Below are positions 8,823 to 17,322 of a stretch of 64,000 nt of DNA, piece by piece (positions within the stretch are counted from its first letter, which is position 1; each line of letters starts with the position of its first letter). Position numbers and translations under genes: made by a program. The DNA is taken from positions 744,001 to 808,000 of the forward strand of contig NZ_CP110001.1 in assembly GCF_025947185.1 (NCBI RefSeq). Reading direction: 5' to 3'. This DNA is from Flavobacterium sp. N2038. GTDB lineage: Bacteria; Bacteroidota; Bacteroidia; Flavobacteriales; Flavobacteriaceae. The notes below the pieces were generated by a model. The model was given only the letters and a program-made list of their open reading frames with translations, was not told the origin of the DNA and ran no database searches.

Positions 8823-9536
8823 CTATACATGAATAATTTCATCATCAATTAACAAATCTTCCCTGCGCAGGCGTAAAAAAATCTGTGCTACCGCTATAGT
8901 GTCTTTTTCACAATATGTTATAATTCTGTCAATGTCTTTTTCTACATAGAATACATGCGCTACCTGACTTCCGTCAATATCTCCTTTTGGCGATGGGATA
9001 CCAAGAATCTTGGTTAATAACTTTAAAGAGGTGAAATGTTTATAATCGCCAAACTTCCATAATTCTAAAGTATCTAAATGTGCAATTTCCCAGGGCTTTT
9101 TTCCAAATAAATTCAGTTTGTCCGGAATAGCAATTTGATTGATAATCATTCGGCGTGCTATAAACGGAATGTCAAATTCTTTTGCATTGTGTCCGCACAA
9201 AAGATGTTGCGGCTGATTGAAATGGTTATTCAGAAGATTATTAAAGTCTTTCAGAATCTTTTTTTCCTCACCAAAAAACGAAGTCACTCTAAAATTTCGA
9301 ATATCTCCCTTAATTGTAAAATACCCAACAGAAATACAGATTATTTTTCCAAATTCAGCCCAGATTCCGGCACGCTCATAAAATTCCTCGGGTGTAAAAT
9401 CGTCTTTTCGCTGGTATTGCGTTTTAAGATCCCAAAGTGATTGCATCTCAGCATCAAGCAAATTATAGCTTTCTTCTTCTGGAACGGTTTCTATATCAAG
9501 AAATAAAATGTTATTGAGGTTTATTTTTTCAATCAT
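8823..9536 (-). CDS. 3'-5' exonuclease, PolB-type DEDDy family
   Basis: 237 residues. It is a stand-alone ribonuclease H-like exonuclease. Exo I is LDIETV with D14 and E16, Exo II is GHNAKEFD with D122, and Exo III is YCEKD with Y208 and D212, giving the DEDDy tetrad. It resembles the predicted 3'-5' exonuclease related to the proofreading domain of family-B polymerases (DNA_pol_B_exo2). A role in DNA repair is inferred from family and neighbours. Confidence 0.88.
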   Translation of the reverse strand: MIEKINLNNILFLDIETVPEEESYNLLDAEMQSLWDLKTQYQRKDDFTPEEFYERAGIWAEFGKIICISVGYFTIKGDIRNFRVTSFFGEEKKILKDFNNLLNNHFNQPQHLLCGHNAKEFDIPFIARRMIINQIAIPDKLNLFGKKPWEIAHLDTLELWKFGDYKHFTSLKLLTKILGIPSPKGDIDGSQVAHVFYVEKDIDRIITYCEKDTIAVAQIFLRLRREDLLIDDEIIHV

Positions 9537-9614
9537 ATTTTAAACTTCTTAGATATTGGATTTTTATGAATGGAATTGCAAAAATACATATAAAATTCTT
9601 ACAAATATAAATGA

Positions 9615-10091
9615 TTAGAATAAACTTTGTTGGGTAGAAGGATTTTCATGTTCCAAAAGCCATTTTTTGCGGGATAATCCGCCGGCGTATCCGGTTAGGG
9701 AACCATTTGTGCCAATAACCCGATGACATGGGACCACAATCCAAAGCGGGTTTTTGCCATTTGCAGACGCTACAGCACGAATTGCTTTGACATCTCCCAG
9801 TTTTTTGGTCTGATCCATATAACTTACTGTTTTTCCGTATGGAATTTCCAGTAATGCTTTCCAGACTTTCTGTTGAAATTCGGTTCCTTTTGGGTTTAAT
9901 TTGAGATCAAAATCGGTTCTTTTTCCTTCAAAATACTCATTTAGCTGCAAGACAGCTTCTTGTAAAACTTCGGGGATGGTTTTAGAAACCTCGTTTGTTC
10001 CAACATCAGAAACGGAAATTACAGCAATACCATTTTCATCTCCAATAATTTTGGTGATTCCTAATGGGGAATTGATAAAGACTGTTTCCAT
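9615..10091 (-). CDS. ogt: Methylated-DNA-protein-cysteine methyltransferase (Ogt type)
   Basis: 158 residues, with no Ada transcription domain. It removes the alkyl group from O6-alkylguanine onto its own cysteine. The active-site block is VVPCHRVIG with acceptor C122. The upstream KGTEFQQKVWKALLEIPYGKTVSY segment is the winged-helix DNA-binding part, and GYAGGLSRKKWLLEHE follows the active site. Full length with the natural ATG at 10089-10091. Confidence 0.95.
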   Translation of the reverse strand: METVFINSPLGITKIIGDENGIAVISVSDVGTNEVSKTIPEVLQEAVLQLNEYFEGKRTDFDLKLNPKGTEFQQKVWKALLEIPYGKTVSYMDQTKKLGDVKAIRAVASANGKNPLWIVVPCHRVIGTNGSLTGYAGGLSRKKWLLEHENPSTQQSLF

Positions 10092-10144
10092 AAATTTAAG
10101 CGCAAATGCGTAAGGGTTTTAAGCAAAGTTCGCAAATATTTTTT

Positions 10145-10174
10145 GAAACCATATAAGTTATATAAGTTCATTTA
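10145..10174. repeat. Dispersed ATATAAGT repeat
   Basis: Two ATATAAGT words separated by one base, following GAAACC, nearly identical to the block at 8749-8776. The rest of the 10092-10272 gap shows no gene. Confidence 0.55.
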
Positions 10175-10272
10175 ATTTTTTTTGCATGTGGTTTTATTCC
10201 ATTTTCACTTTGATCGTAATCTAAGACTTATGAAAAACCAGCGGGTTTCGATTTTGCTCAGCCATATGGAAT

Positions 10273-11109
10273 TTAATAATCTTCCAGCCCAAATTTATAG
10301 TGTAAAACTGTTTCAGTTTTTTCGCTTGAAATGATTTTTTTAATATTCGATTTTTCAGAACTGAATTTTGGTTCAGGCAAATTCCTTTCAATTGCTTTTT
10401 GGGTATAATACTCCTCCCTTGTTGGGTGAAAAGGCGCAACTGCATTGAACGTTTCATTCCAATTTGATTGGTTTATAATTTGTTCGACGATTGAGATACA
10501 ATCATTTAAATGAATTAAGTTTACTGGCGCATCCGGATTTTCGATGTTTTCTTTTCCGGCAAGATGTTTAACAGGATGACGATCTTCACCAATTAATCCT
10601 CCAAAACGTAAAATTATAGTTTCAAAATTTTGATTTTTTCGCAAGATATCTTCGACTAAAAGTAATTGTCTACCACTTTCAGTTTCTGGATTTGGAGTAG
10701 TTTTTTCAGTAATAAAGCTATTATCATCGCCATAAACCGATGTTGAACTTACAAACAGTATTTTCTTAACAGTTGATTTTTCTATGAAAGGAATTAGATT
10801 CTGAATTTTTTCGACAAAAACTTTTTGGTTAGAATCTGAATCTACAGTTCGTAATTTGGGTGGAATATCTATAATTAAGACTTCGCTTCCTGCGAGAAAA
10901 GTATCAATATTTTTAGAAAAGTTTTCGTTTTCCATTTTTCTTTGACCTTCGCTCAGGGTAACAAGAAAAGGATTTATCCCGAAACTGTCTAAAATTTGAA
11001 GTTTGTTTTCTGATGTTGTGGATCCGTTAACTGAATTTCCTTTCTCGATTAGTTTTTTTGCCAATGGCAAACCTAGCCAACCACAGCCCAATATACTTAT
11101 TTGTTTCAT
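10273..11109 (-). CDS. NAD(P)-binding epimerase-like protein (atypical SDR, YeeZ-like)
   Basis: 278 residues from ATG 11107-11109; a TTG-started extension of eight residues overlaps the promoter and is rejected. The Rossmann glycine motif is G8-C-G10-W-L-G13 in SILGCGWLGLPLA. A VSSTSVYGD block near residue 120 supplies the Ser/Tyr region, but the canonical YxxxK is not clear, typical of the atypical SDR subgroup. A HPVKHLAGKENIENPDAPVN stretch marks the YeeZ-like branch. Substrate unknown. Confidence 0.8.
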   Translation of the reverse strand: MKQISILGCGWLGLPLAKKLIEKGNSVNGSTTSENKLQILDSFGINPFLVTLSEGQRKMENENFSKNIDTFLAGSEVLIIDIPPKLRTVDSDSNQKVFVEKIQNLIPFIEKSTVKKILFVSSTSVYGDDNSFITEKTTPNPETESGRQLLLVEDILRKNQNFETIILRFGGLIGEDRHPVKHLAGKENIENPDAPVNLIHLNDCISIVEQIINQSNWNETFNAVAPFHPTREEYYTQKAIERNLPEPKFSSEKSNIKKIISSEKTETVLHYKFGLEDY

Positions 11110-11113
11110 TTTT

Positions 11114-11146
11114 TTAAAGATGCAAAGGAGCAAAGTTACAAAGGTT
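11114..11146 (-). repeat. 8-bp-period array forming the promoter of the SDR gene
   Basis: On the minus strand successive octamers read CCTATGAA, CCTTTGTA, ACTTTGCT, CCTTTGCA, TCTTTAAA and run up to the start codon. The register creates the -7 box TAACTTTG at 11131-11138, 21 bases upstream of the ATG. Confidence 0.7.
11131..11138 (-). promoter_or_regulatory. -7 promoter box (TAACTTTG) inside the octamer array
   Basis: Exact TAnnTTTG on the minus strand ahead of the SDR start at 11109. It decides against the longer TTG start, which lies within the box. Confidence 0.5.
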
Positions 11147-11255
11147 CATAGGTTTTTGTTTCATGCAGATTCTTCGGATTTAAATGGATTATTAATATTT
11201 GCGCCGATCTGCTTAAATCTTTTTAAAATCTGCGTGAAATATGAGATTAAATTAT

Positions 11256-11705
11256 TTACAGATTTAGCGTAAATCGGACTTTGTCTTTTCCTTTTGCGCC
11301 AATTCTGTTATAGAATTTAATGGCTCTTTCGTTAAATTGCGGTGTTTGCCATTGCAGATTAACGCAGTTATTCTGAGTTCCGATTTCTTTTAATTTTTCA
11401 ATTAGTAATTCCCCAATTCCATAACTGCGGGCTTCTTCCTCAAGAAATAGACAGTCCATGTAAATAAAACTGGCAGCATTCCAGGTCGAAAAGTCAAAAG
11501 TGTAGGATGCATATCCAATAATTGTTTCTTTTGCGGCAACCACCAGACAGAATAATTTGGGATTCTGACCGAATAAGGCATTTTTTAAACCGTCTTCTTT
11601 TCCTTCAGAAGAAAAATCAGCCTGTTCGAATTCAGCATGTTTCTGGCATAAAACAATCAATTTTGGCAAGTCGGTAATTTCGCAGTTTCTTATTGAATAT
11701 TCCAT
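11256..11705 (-). CDS. GNAT-family N-acetyltransferase
   Basis: 149 residues, single GNAT domain. The acetyl-CoA loop region is EEEARSYGIGELLIEKLKEIGTQNNC near residues 89-115, a somewhat degenerate Q/RxxGxG/A (RSYGIG). The end of the fold is NERAIKFYNRIGAKGKDKVRFTL. Its start overlaps the end of the LysR gene by 16 bases, so the two are co-transcribed and probably translationally coupled. Acceptor substrate unknown (amine or amino acid). Confidence 0.88.
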   Translation of the reverse strand: MEYSIRNCEITDLPKLIVLCQKHAEFEQADFSSEGKEDGLKNALFGQNPKLFCLVVAAKETIIGYASYTFDFSTWNAASFIYMDCLFLEEEARSYGIGELLIEKLKEIGTQNNCVNLQWQTPQFNERAIKFYNRIGAKGKDKVRFTLNL

Positions 11706-12592
11706 TGCAGATTGATTTCGTTTTGTAAAAATTGAATAAAATGCTGAAAATAGTCCGGATAATTCTCATTTGCTCTGACAGCAATGAAGTGTTTTCGTTT
11801 CAAACCATTTTTTCCAACTTTAATGGCTTTGATCGGACTGGTTTTTAAATGAGGCAAAAGTGCCCACTTGGCCATTGACATGACGCCCATGTCTGCTTTA
11901 ACCATTTCGAGAGAAGCCTCTGTTAGAGGCATTGGTGTTATTTTTTTTGGTGTGACTTTGGCTGGTGCCAGAAGAAATTGATGTATCGTAACAGTTTCCA
12001 ACGGTAATGAATGAATAATCAAATGTTCGTTGATGAAATCTTCTGCGACAACATATTTTTTGTTTGCCCAGGCATGATTTTCAGAAACGACCATGACCAT
12101 TTCATCCTGAAAAAGTTCGATGTATTTAATATTATTATCTTTAATCTGATCACTTATAATGGCAATATCAATGGTGTTCTCTAAAAGTTTTTGAATTGGA
12201 ATATGAGTTGCCTCGGCAACAATTTTTAATTCGACATTTGGGTATAAGAGATGAAATTGCTTTAAAACGGAGGGCAGCCAGTGATAACTCGAGAAACATT
12301 CTGTACTTATTCGGATTTCGCCATATTCGCCAAAAACCATTTGTTTGATCTGAGCTTCCGTTTCGGTGAGTCTGCTTATAATTTCGTTGGCAAGGTCATA
12401 TATTTTCTCTCCTGCTTTGGTGAGAACCAGTTTTTTATTGGTTCTCAAAAAAATGGCTGTCCCTAATTGATATTCTGCTTCTTTGAGCTGATGGCTTAAA
12501 GCCGATTGTGTGAGGTGAAGTTTGTCTATTGCTTTGGTAATGCTTCCTTCTTCTACAATCGCTTTGATCAATTTTAAGTGACGTATTTCCAT
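11690..12592 (-). CDS. LysR-family transcriptional regulator
   Basis: 300 residues from ATG 12590-12592 (MEIRHLK); a seven-residue upstream extension is unlikely. An N-terminal winged helix-turn-helix (residues 1-60, GSITKAIDKLHLTQSALSHQLKEAEYQLG) precedes a periplasmic-binding-like effector domain. The LTQSALSHQLKELE-type sequence resembles the MetR-like/CysB branch. It is divergent from the rhodanese gene and leads a two-gene operon with the GNAT gene. Regulation of the rhodanese gene is inferred from the divergent layout only. Confidence 0.93.
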   Translation of the reverse strand: MEIRHLKLIKAIVEEGSITKAIDKLHLTQSALSHQLKEAEYQLGTAIFLRTNKKLVLTKAGEKIYDLANEIISRLTETEAQIKQMVFGEYGEIRISTECFSSYHWLPSVLKQFHLLYPNVELKIVAEATHIPIQKLLENTIDIAIISDQIKDNNIKYIELFQDEMVMVVSENHAWANKKYVVAEDFINEHLIIHSLPLETVTIHQFLLAPAKVTPKKITPMPLTEASLEMVKADMGVMSMAKWALLPHLKTSPIKAIKVGKNGLKRKHFIAVRANENYPDYFQHFIQFLQNEINLQWNIQ

Positions 12593-12701
12593 TTTTATCT
12601 GATTAATACACAAAGTAACAAAATTTTGCCTTGGGTTTTGTATGAAAAAAAGTAATGCTGAACATGAATTCTTTTCGTTTTTATAGGAGTTGCAAGCATA
12701 T

Positions 12702-12709
12702 TACTTTTG
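12702..12709 (+). promoter_or_regulatory. -7 promoter box (TACTTTTG) of the rhodanese gene
   Basis: TAnnTTTG match 30 bases before the ATG at 12740, in the 147-bp intergenic region shared with the divergent LysR gene. A LysR operator would be expected here but none could be assigned. Confidence 0.55.
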
Positions 12710-12739
12710 GATAAACAAAACCTTTAAAACGAAACTAAA

Positions 12740-13135
12740 ATGGAAACACAAATTAAACATTATGAAAACAAGCTGGCTTTTGAAATGGATCCGTCGGATT
12801 TGTTTGATGCATTAAATAATGGAGAGAGAGTCATTGCTCTTGACGCCAGAAAGAGTTTTGGTTTTGAAGCTGAACATATTCCAAATGCAATAAATATTCC
12901 GCATCGTGAAATGAATTTAGAAACTACCCAACATCTGGACCGCGATGTTTTGTATGTTACCTACTGTGATGGAATTGGCTGTAATGCATCAACAAAAGGA
13001 GCTCTAAATATGACAAAACTGGGATTTAAAGTAAAAGAATTAATAGGAGGAATAGAATGGTGGAAGTTTGATGGTTATGCAACCGAAGGTACAAAAGGAG
13101 TTAAGACGGGACTCAAAATTGAATGTGCGTGTTAA
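12740..13135 (+). CDS. Rhodanese-like sulfurtransferase
   Basis: 131 residues, single rhodanese domain. The active-site loop is YCDGIGCNAS with the catalytic cysteine at C76 and a second cysteine at C81, the layout seen in single-domain rhodaneses with YCxGxxCN loops. The domain also shows the ALDARKSFGFEAEHIPNAINIPHREM block (residues 33-58). Sulfur acceptor unknown. It is divergent from a LysR regulator, which probably controls it. Confidence 0.9.
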   Translation: METQIKHYENKLAFEMDPSDLFDALNNGERVIALDARKSFGFEAEHIPNAINIPHREMNLETTQHLDRDVLYVTYCDGIGCNASTKGALNMTKLGFKVKELIGGIEWWKFDGYATEGTKGVKTGLKIECAC

Positions 13136-13136
13136 A

Positions 13137-13257
13137 ACTAGGTTCAAAGGGACAGAGTTACAAAGGTTTCTCAGCATATCTAAAAAATAAAAAGCACTAT
13201 GTAAATAGTGCTTTTTTTAACCTTTGTGCCTCTGTACCTTTGATTCTTTGAACCTAA
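13137..13257. repeat. Octamer arrays in inverted orientation around a terminator
   Basis: GGTTCAAAGG-type octamers at 13137-13170 and CCTTTGTG, CCTCTGTA, CCTTTGAT, TCTTTGAA at 13219-13256 are roughly reverse complements of each other, with the terminator hairpin at 13189-13216 between them. Transcripts from either side could fold the whole block into one long stem. Confidence 0.7.
13189..13216. terminator. Bidirectional terminator between convergent genes
   Basis: Arms AAAAAGCACTAT and ATAGTGCTTTTT enclose a GTAA loop. A and T tracts on both sides fit termination of the rhodanese gene on plus and the SRPBCC gene on minus. Confidence 0.85.
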
Positions 13258-13259
13258 TT

Positions 13260-13679
13260 TTAAGATTCGATCAAAGCTTTTAAACCTTGCAGAATCGGAT
13301 TCTCTTCTCCCTGAGGTTTTTCCTGAATAGCGCCGGGACGATTATCTTCCTGAATAATTTCGAGTTTTGTTTTCTGATTTTCTGTTGTTAAAATATAACT
13401 CATTATGAAATAATTCTCCGGCTTGTCTTCCAGTTCCGGTCTCGGAAAAAATAAAGAATATTTGATTTTTTGATTTGGAATGACTTCCAAAATCGTTCCC
13501 CATTGCTCAAAAACCTGTCCTTCCCATTCATTTCTAAATCGGATTTCATTTCCAACTTTCCAGTCTGTAATTAAATCGCTTCCGTATTGCCATTGTTTGA
13601 CAAGTTCCGGTTGTGTCAATACGCTCCAGACTTTTTCAGTGGTAGCATTCAGAACTATAACAGAAATATTTGTTGCCAT
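13260..13679 (-). CDS. SRPBCC/AHSA1 (START-like) domain protein
   Basis: 139 residues. The Aha1/START-like signature begins NATTEKVWSVLTQPELVKQW at about residue 11, followed by RFRNEWEGQVFEQWGTILEVIPNQKIKYSLF. These proteins form a hydrophobic ligand cavity; the ligand is unknown. The gene starts two bases after the stop of the upstream TPR gene, so the two are transcribed together. Confidence 0.88.
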   Translation of the reverse strand: MATNISVIVLNATTEKVWSVLTQPELVKQWQYGSDLITDWKVGNEIRFRNEWEGQVFEQWGTILEVIPNQKIKYSLFFPRPELEDKPENYFIMSYILTTENQKTKLEIIQEDNRPGAIQEKPQGEENPILQGLKALIES

Positions 13680-13681
13680 AC

Positions 13682-14551
13682 TTATTCAATTTTAATATTG
13701 TTTTTAGCTGCAATTTTTTTGAATAAATCTTCTTTATTTTCAGATTTCATTTTTTGATAGATAGCTCCAAGAAGCTGTTCAGAATCTTTAGTGTATTCAG
13801 AGTTCTCATTAGTATAGATAATATGAGCAAGGAAGATATTATCCAGAGCCATTTCGTCATTATTCAGAAGGAAATAATTTTTTCCGGCACCAAAGTAACC
13901 TTCAGCATTTTCAGGTTCAAATTTGATAAGCTTTTCGTAATATTCGATTGCCGTTTTAAAATCTGATTTTAAAGAATAAACAACTCCAATATTCATTAAA
14001 GCCAGATTGCCTTCAGGATAAATAGCGAGTGATTTTTTATAATATTTTATGGCATTGTCATAATCATCTAATTGCCTGTAACAAACTGCAATATCATCTA
14101 GAGCGATTACAAAATTTGGGTCTTCATTTAATGACAGCAGTAAACTTTCTATAGCTTGCTTATAGTTTTTATTGCGCATGAAGTCCTTTGCAGAAGTATA
14201 ATAGTTTTGTGCTTTTTTATTTTTGGAATCAGCATAAAAAACAGCGGTTTTGTCTTCTGGTCTTTCTGGTGCTAATTGAGGACATTTTTTAATGACTGCT
14301 TCAGTTGCCTTTAGTATCATGCTTTTTATTCCGTCAACCGTATTAATAGATTCTCTCACTTTAGGATCTTTATCTGTTAATATGGTTTCAGACATTGAAT
14401 TTGTCAAACAATCTCTAAAAATAGTTTCTGTTACTCCTGAACTTTTTTGCAAACAATCGCATGCTTTTAGGGCTATTTTTTCTTCTATAGTTTGTGCTTT
14501 AATAGTCGAAAAACTTATAAATGTGACAAAAAGCAGGAGATTTTTCTTCAT
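13682..14551 (-). CDS. Secreted or periplasmic tetratricopeptide-repeat protein
   Basis: 289 residues with a signal peptide (MKKNLLLFVTFISFSTIKAQ). A cysteine-containing region near 30-50 precedes about four TPR units at residues 115-250, for example NFVIALDDIAVCYRQLDDYDNAIKYYKKSLAIYPEGNLALMNIGVVY. TPR arrays bind protein partners; the partner is unknown. It lies between the M28 peptidase (21-base gap) and the SRPBCC gene, probably one operon. Confidence 0.85.
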   Translation of the reverse strand: MKKNLLLFVTFISFSTIKAQTIEEKIALKACDCLQKSSGVTETIFRDCLTNSMSETILTDKDPKVRESINTVDGIKSMILKATEAVIKKCPQLAPERPEDKTAVFYADSKNKKAQNYYTSAKDFMRNKNYKQAIESLLLSLNEDPNFVIALDDIAVCYRQLDDYDNAIKYYKKSLAIYPEGNLALMNIGVVYSLKSDFKTAIEYYEKLIKFEPENAEGYFGAGKNYFLLNNDEMALDNIFLAHIIYTNENSEYTKDSEQLLGAIYQKMKSENKEDLFKKIAAKNNIKIE

Positions 14552-14572
14552 GGTTAAATTGTTGAATATGTT

Positions 14573-16963
14573 TTATTCTGTTTTTAGTACTGGTTTCAAA
14601 CTGTCTTTTACAATAGTCAGGCTATCTTTAACTGGAGCAGTAACAATTGGTGCAACAGGGGCAACATATCTTTTTATCTTTTGCTGAATTACAACAGCAT
14701 CATTTAAAACAAAAGGTGTTGGCATCATCCAGTCACTTCTTGGTTTTACTTTAAGTAGCGGATTTGTCATTAAATCAAACGAACTTTCCAGTAAATCCAT
14801 ATCAAAAATAGACGACTTATTAATGTAAAAGTCCATAACAAGAGGTTCATTTCCTACAACATAATAGCATAAGATTTTCATTCCATCATGTTCCAGACGA
14901 TTTGTTTTTGCGCCTGAAGTCGAGACACCATTGGCCTTAAAGTTATAAAGGGTCATTTTTGGATTTGCAAAAATGTCGTAACGGTTTACTTTACGATTTG
15001 GTGTTATTTTGATTTTTAAGTATCTGTTATTTCCAACAACACTGTCTTTTAAGAAGGCAATAGTTGGTTTTGGAACATCAACTACTGGTGCTATAGCGCT
15101 GTAAGTAAAACCGGAATTGTATTTGCTGGCGATTGGAAGACTATTTAGACCTACAGCTTTTTGATTTTTTTCGCCTAAATATGATTTTGTCCAATCATCC
15201 AAATTAACGTCGTAAGTAGTCCAGACTGCCGAATTGGTATTTGCATTATAAACATACAATAAGCTATTTGATTTTGCTTTACCATGCTCATAGCCAGAAT
15301 TAGATCCAGCATATACAAAAAATGCGATTGAAATTGCAAAAAAGAACATTGTCCAGATTCCCTTTTTTATGAAAGATCCAAAAACAGGAAGCATTAAACC
15401 AAACAGTAAAACAGTTAGTACTGCGCTTCCGTAAAGTATTTTTAATCCTAAACCTATTGGAAACATTACAATAAAAGGAGCAACGATTGCCAAAGCCGGA
15501 ATACTAAACAATAAGTTTAGAACTAAACTATTATGCTGCGTAAGGACATAAATCCCGAATAAAATAATACCAAAATAAACCGGAATAATCAGGAAACCTG
15601 CGCCAGTCAAATTATTTGCAATAAATGCATTAATAATGATCCAAAGCAGCAATGGAGCTACAAAATGGTTCATAGTAACTTTTATTTCAGAAAAATGATG
15701 GTAAAAAGCAAAACAGATAGCAATACTCAGGGTAACAAATGCACCAATATAAGCGTGTCCGTTGTAAGTAAAGCCGTTTAATAAATCAGTATATTGAGGA
15801 TAAATCTGCAATACGATTTTCCATCCCAGAAAAGTAACAAGACCAGAAATAATTACAGAGCCTAAAAGAGGTACAAAGCCTTTAAAGATTTCTCTAAAGT
15901 TGACCATATGTTTGGCTTTTCCGACAAAAATAAAAATAACTAATAATCCTAAGGCAATTAGGGTCATTGGCATAACCCATGAAAATGGATAATTAATAAA
16001 AGAGAACGGAACTGTAAAATAGACTTCGTCTTCTGTAGAATTGGTTGCATTTAAATCAATATTCGAAAAATATTTTAATAAAGGCATTAAGTAGGTTCCC
16101 TGATGTGCCAGTGTCATTTTATTTAAATGCTGAACATCATCTTGTTGTGTATGGTAGTTGTAATGTCCGTCGATGAAAGCAAAATTGAATCCCTGAATAT
16201 TACCTTGCTCTCTAAAAACAGTTAAATCGGTATCGTTTGGAAGCATTTTGTAAATACTGTACATCAACGAATTTGAAACCGGGTAAGAAGTTTTTGCATT
16301 TGCAAATTCCTTTACAAGAGCTTGATTTCCTTTGTTGGTTTCCATTAGCATATAACTTGGACCTGAAGAACCTCTGGCTTCAAAGTTAAGAACCAATCCT
16401 ACATCTTTTGCCCATGGATGTTTGTTGACAAACAAGGCAGCTCCATTTAGACCTAATTCTTCTGCATCAGAAAAAAGAATAATGATGTCGTTTTTCTGAG
16501 GTTGTTTGGAGTATAAAAAAGCGCGAATACCTTCAAGAATTGTGGCAACTCCGGAAGCATCATCGCTTGCGCCTTTGGAGAAAGAATGTGGAGCACTGTC
16601 ATAATGAGAAAGTAATAAAAGTGCTTTTGTATTGTTTGTCCCCTTAATTCGGGCAAGGATATTTTTTGATTTTACTAATAGACCTTTGTCATTAAGCGTG
16701 AATCCTTCCTGAACACTTGTCTCTAAACCAATTCTGTTTAACTCAAGTTTTAAATAATTAGCAACTAGTTCATGATTTGTTGTACCTACATAATGAGGTT
16801 TTTGTGCGATAATTTCAACCTGATTTAAAGCTCTCTCGGTAGAGAATTCAGCAAGAGCTTCTTCTTCTCTTGAAACGTATTGCGGCATCATTGTAGCATA
16901 TATAATGCCCAAAATTGCTAAAACACATAGAAAGCCTATAATTGAGGTGGGGTTTTTTTTCAT
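14573..16963 (-). CDS. M28-family membrane-bound aminopeptidase
   Basis: 796 residues. An N-terminal transmembrane anchor (about 7-25) precedes a zinc peptidase domain with H120-x-D122, D134/D135 in GASDDASG, and E168-E169 in FSDAEELGLNGA, all standard M28 ligands or catalytic residues. Residues 330-560 hold about eight membrane helices, and the C-terminal 200 residues form a soluble domain ending in a Pro/Val-rich tail. This matches bacterial membrane M28 peptidases related to yeast Pff1. It probably trims peptides in the periplasm. Confidence 0.92.
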   Translation of the reverse strand: MKKNPTSIIGFLCVLAILGIIYATMMPQYVSREEEALAEFSTERALNQVEIIAQKPHYVGTTNHELVANYLKLELNRIGLETSVQEGFTLNDKGLLVKSKNILARIKGTNNTKALLLLSHYDSAPHSFSKGASDDASGVATILEGIRAFLYSKQPQKNDIIILFSDAEELGLNGAALFVNKHPWAKDVGLVLNFEARGSSGPSYMLMETNKGNQALVKEFANAKTSYPVSNSLMYSIYKMLPNDTDLTVFREQGNIQGFNFAFIDGHYNYHTQQDDVQHLNKMTLAHQGTYLMPLLKYFSNIDLNATNSTEDEVYFTVPFSFINYPFSWVMPMTLIALGLLVIFIFVGKAKHMVNFREIFKGFVPLLGSVIISGLVTFLGWKIVLQIYPQYTDLLNGFTYNGHAYIGAFVTLSIAICFAFYHHFSEIKVTMNHFVAPLLLWIIINAFIANNLTGAGFLIIPVYFGIILFGIYVLTQHNSLVLNLLFSIPALAIVAPFIVMFPIGLGLKILYGSAVLTVLLFGLMLPVFGSFIKKGIWTMFFFAISIAFFVYAGSNSGYEHGKAKSNSLLYVYNANTNSAVWTTYDVNLDDWTKSYLGEKNQKAVGLNSLPIASKYNSGFTYSAIAPVVDVPKPTIAFLKDSVVGNNRYLKIKITPNRKVNRYDIFANPKMTLYNFKANGVSTSGAKTNRLEHDGMKILCYYVVGNEPLVMDFYINKSSIFDMDLLESSFDLMTNPLLKVKPRSDWMMPTPFVLNDAVVIQQKIKRYVAPVAPIVTAPVKDSLTIVKDSLKPVLKTE

Positions 16964-16974
16964 GACAAACAGTA

Positions 16975-17322
16975 CTATATTTCTTTTTTAACAAGCATAA
17001 AATAATCATTGTCCAAAGAGCGATATCCTTGGTCGTACAGGAAATAGTAGGTATTCCCTGTTTTGGTCTGCAAGATATTGGTAAAGAAATCAAAATCAAA
17101 ACCTTTATTAATCATTTTATCCCTTGTTGCTTTTGATTTTCCATCAACATTTAATTCTGACAAAATACGGTAATTTTTTCGTAACTTATTGTTTACATTT
17201 CGCATGAAATTAGTACTATCCTTGTTTATTTTGTTGTTGTAGGCATTTCGGCAGCCATCAGAACAAAATTTCTTGTCTTCCCTGCCAACAATTTTTTCAG
17301 AACATTCGAGGCATGTCTTCAT
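16975..17322 (-). CDS. Small protein with N-terminal Cys4 zinc-ribbon motif
   Basis: 115 residues. Four cysteines in CxxC-x12-CxxxC spacing (C4, C7, C20, C24; KTCLECSEK then KKFCSDGCRNAYNN) suggest a treble-clef/zinc-ribbon site of the DUF2116 kind. The remainder is a small alpha/beta region with no recognised fold. Its start overlaps the stop of the GNAT-nitrilase gene by one base (TAATG), so translation is likely coupled. Function unknown. Confidence 0.82.
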   Translation of the reverse strand: MKTCLECSEKIVGREDKKFCSDGCRNAYNNKINKDSTNFMRNVNNKLRKNYRILSELNVDGKSKATRDKMINKGFDFDFFTNILQTKTGNTYYFLYDQGYRSLDNDYFMLVKKEI

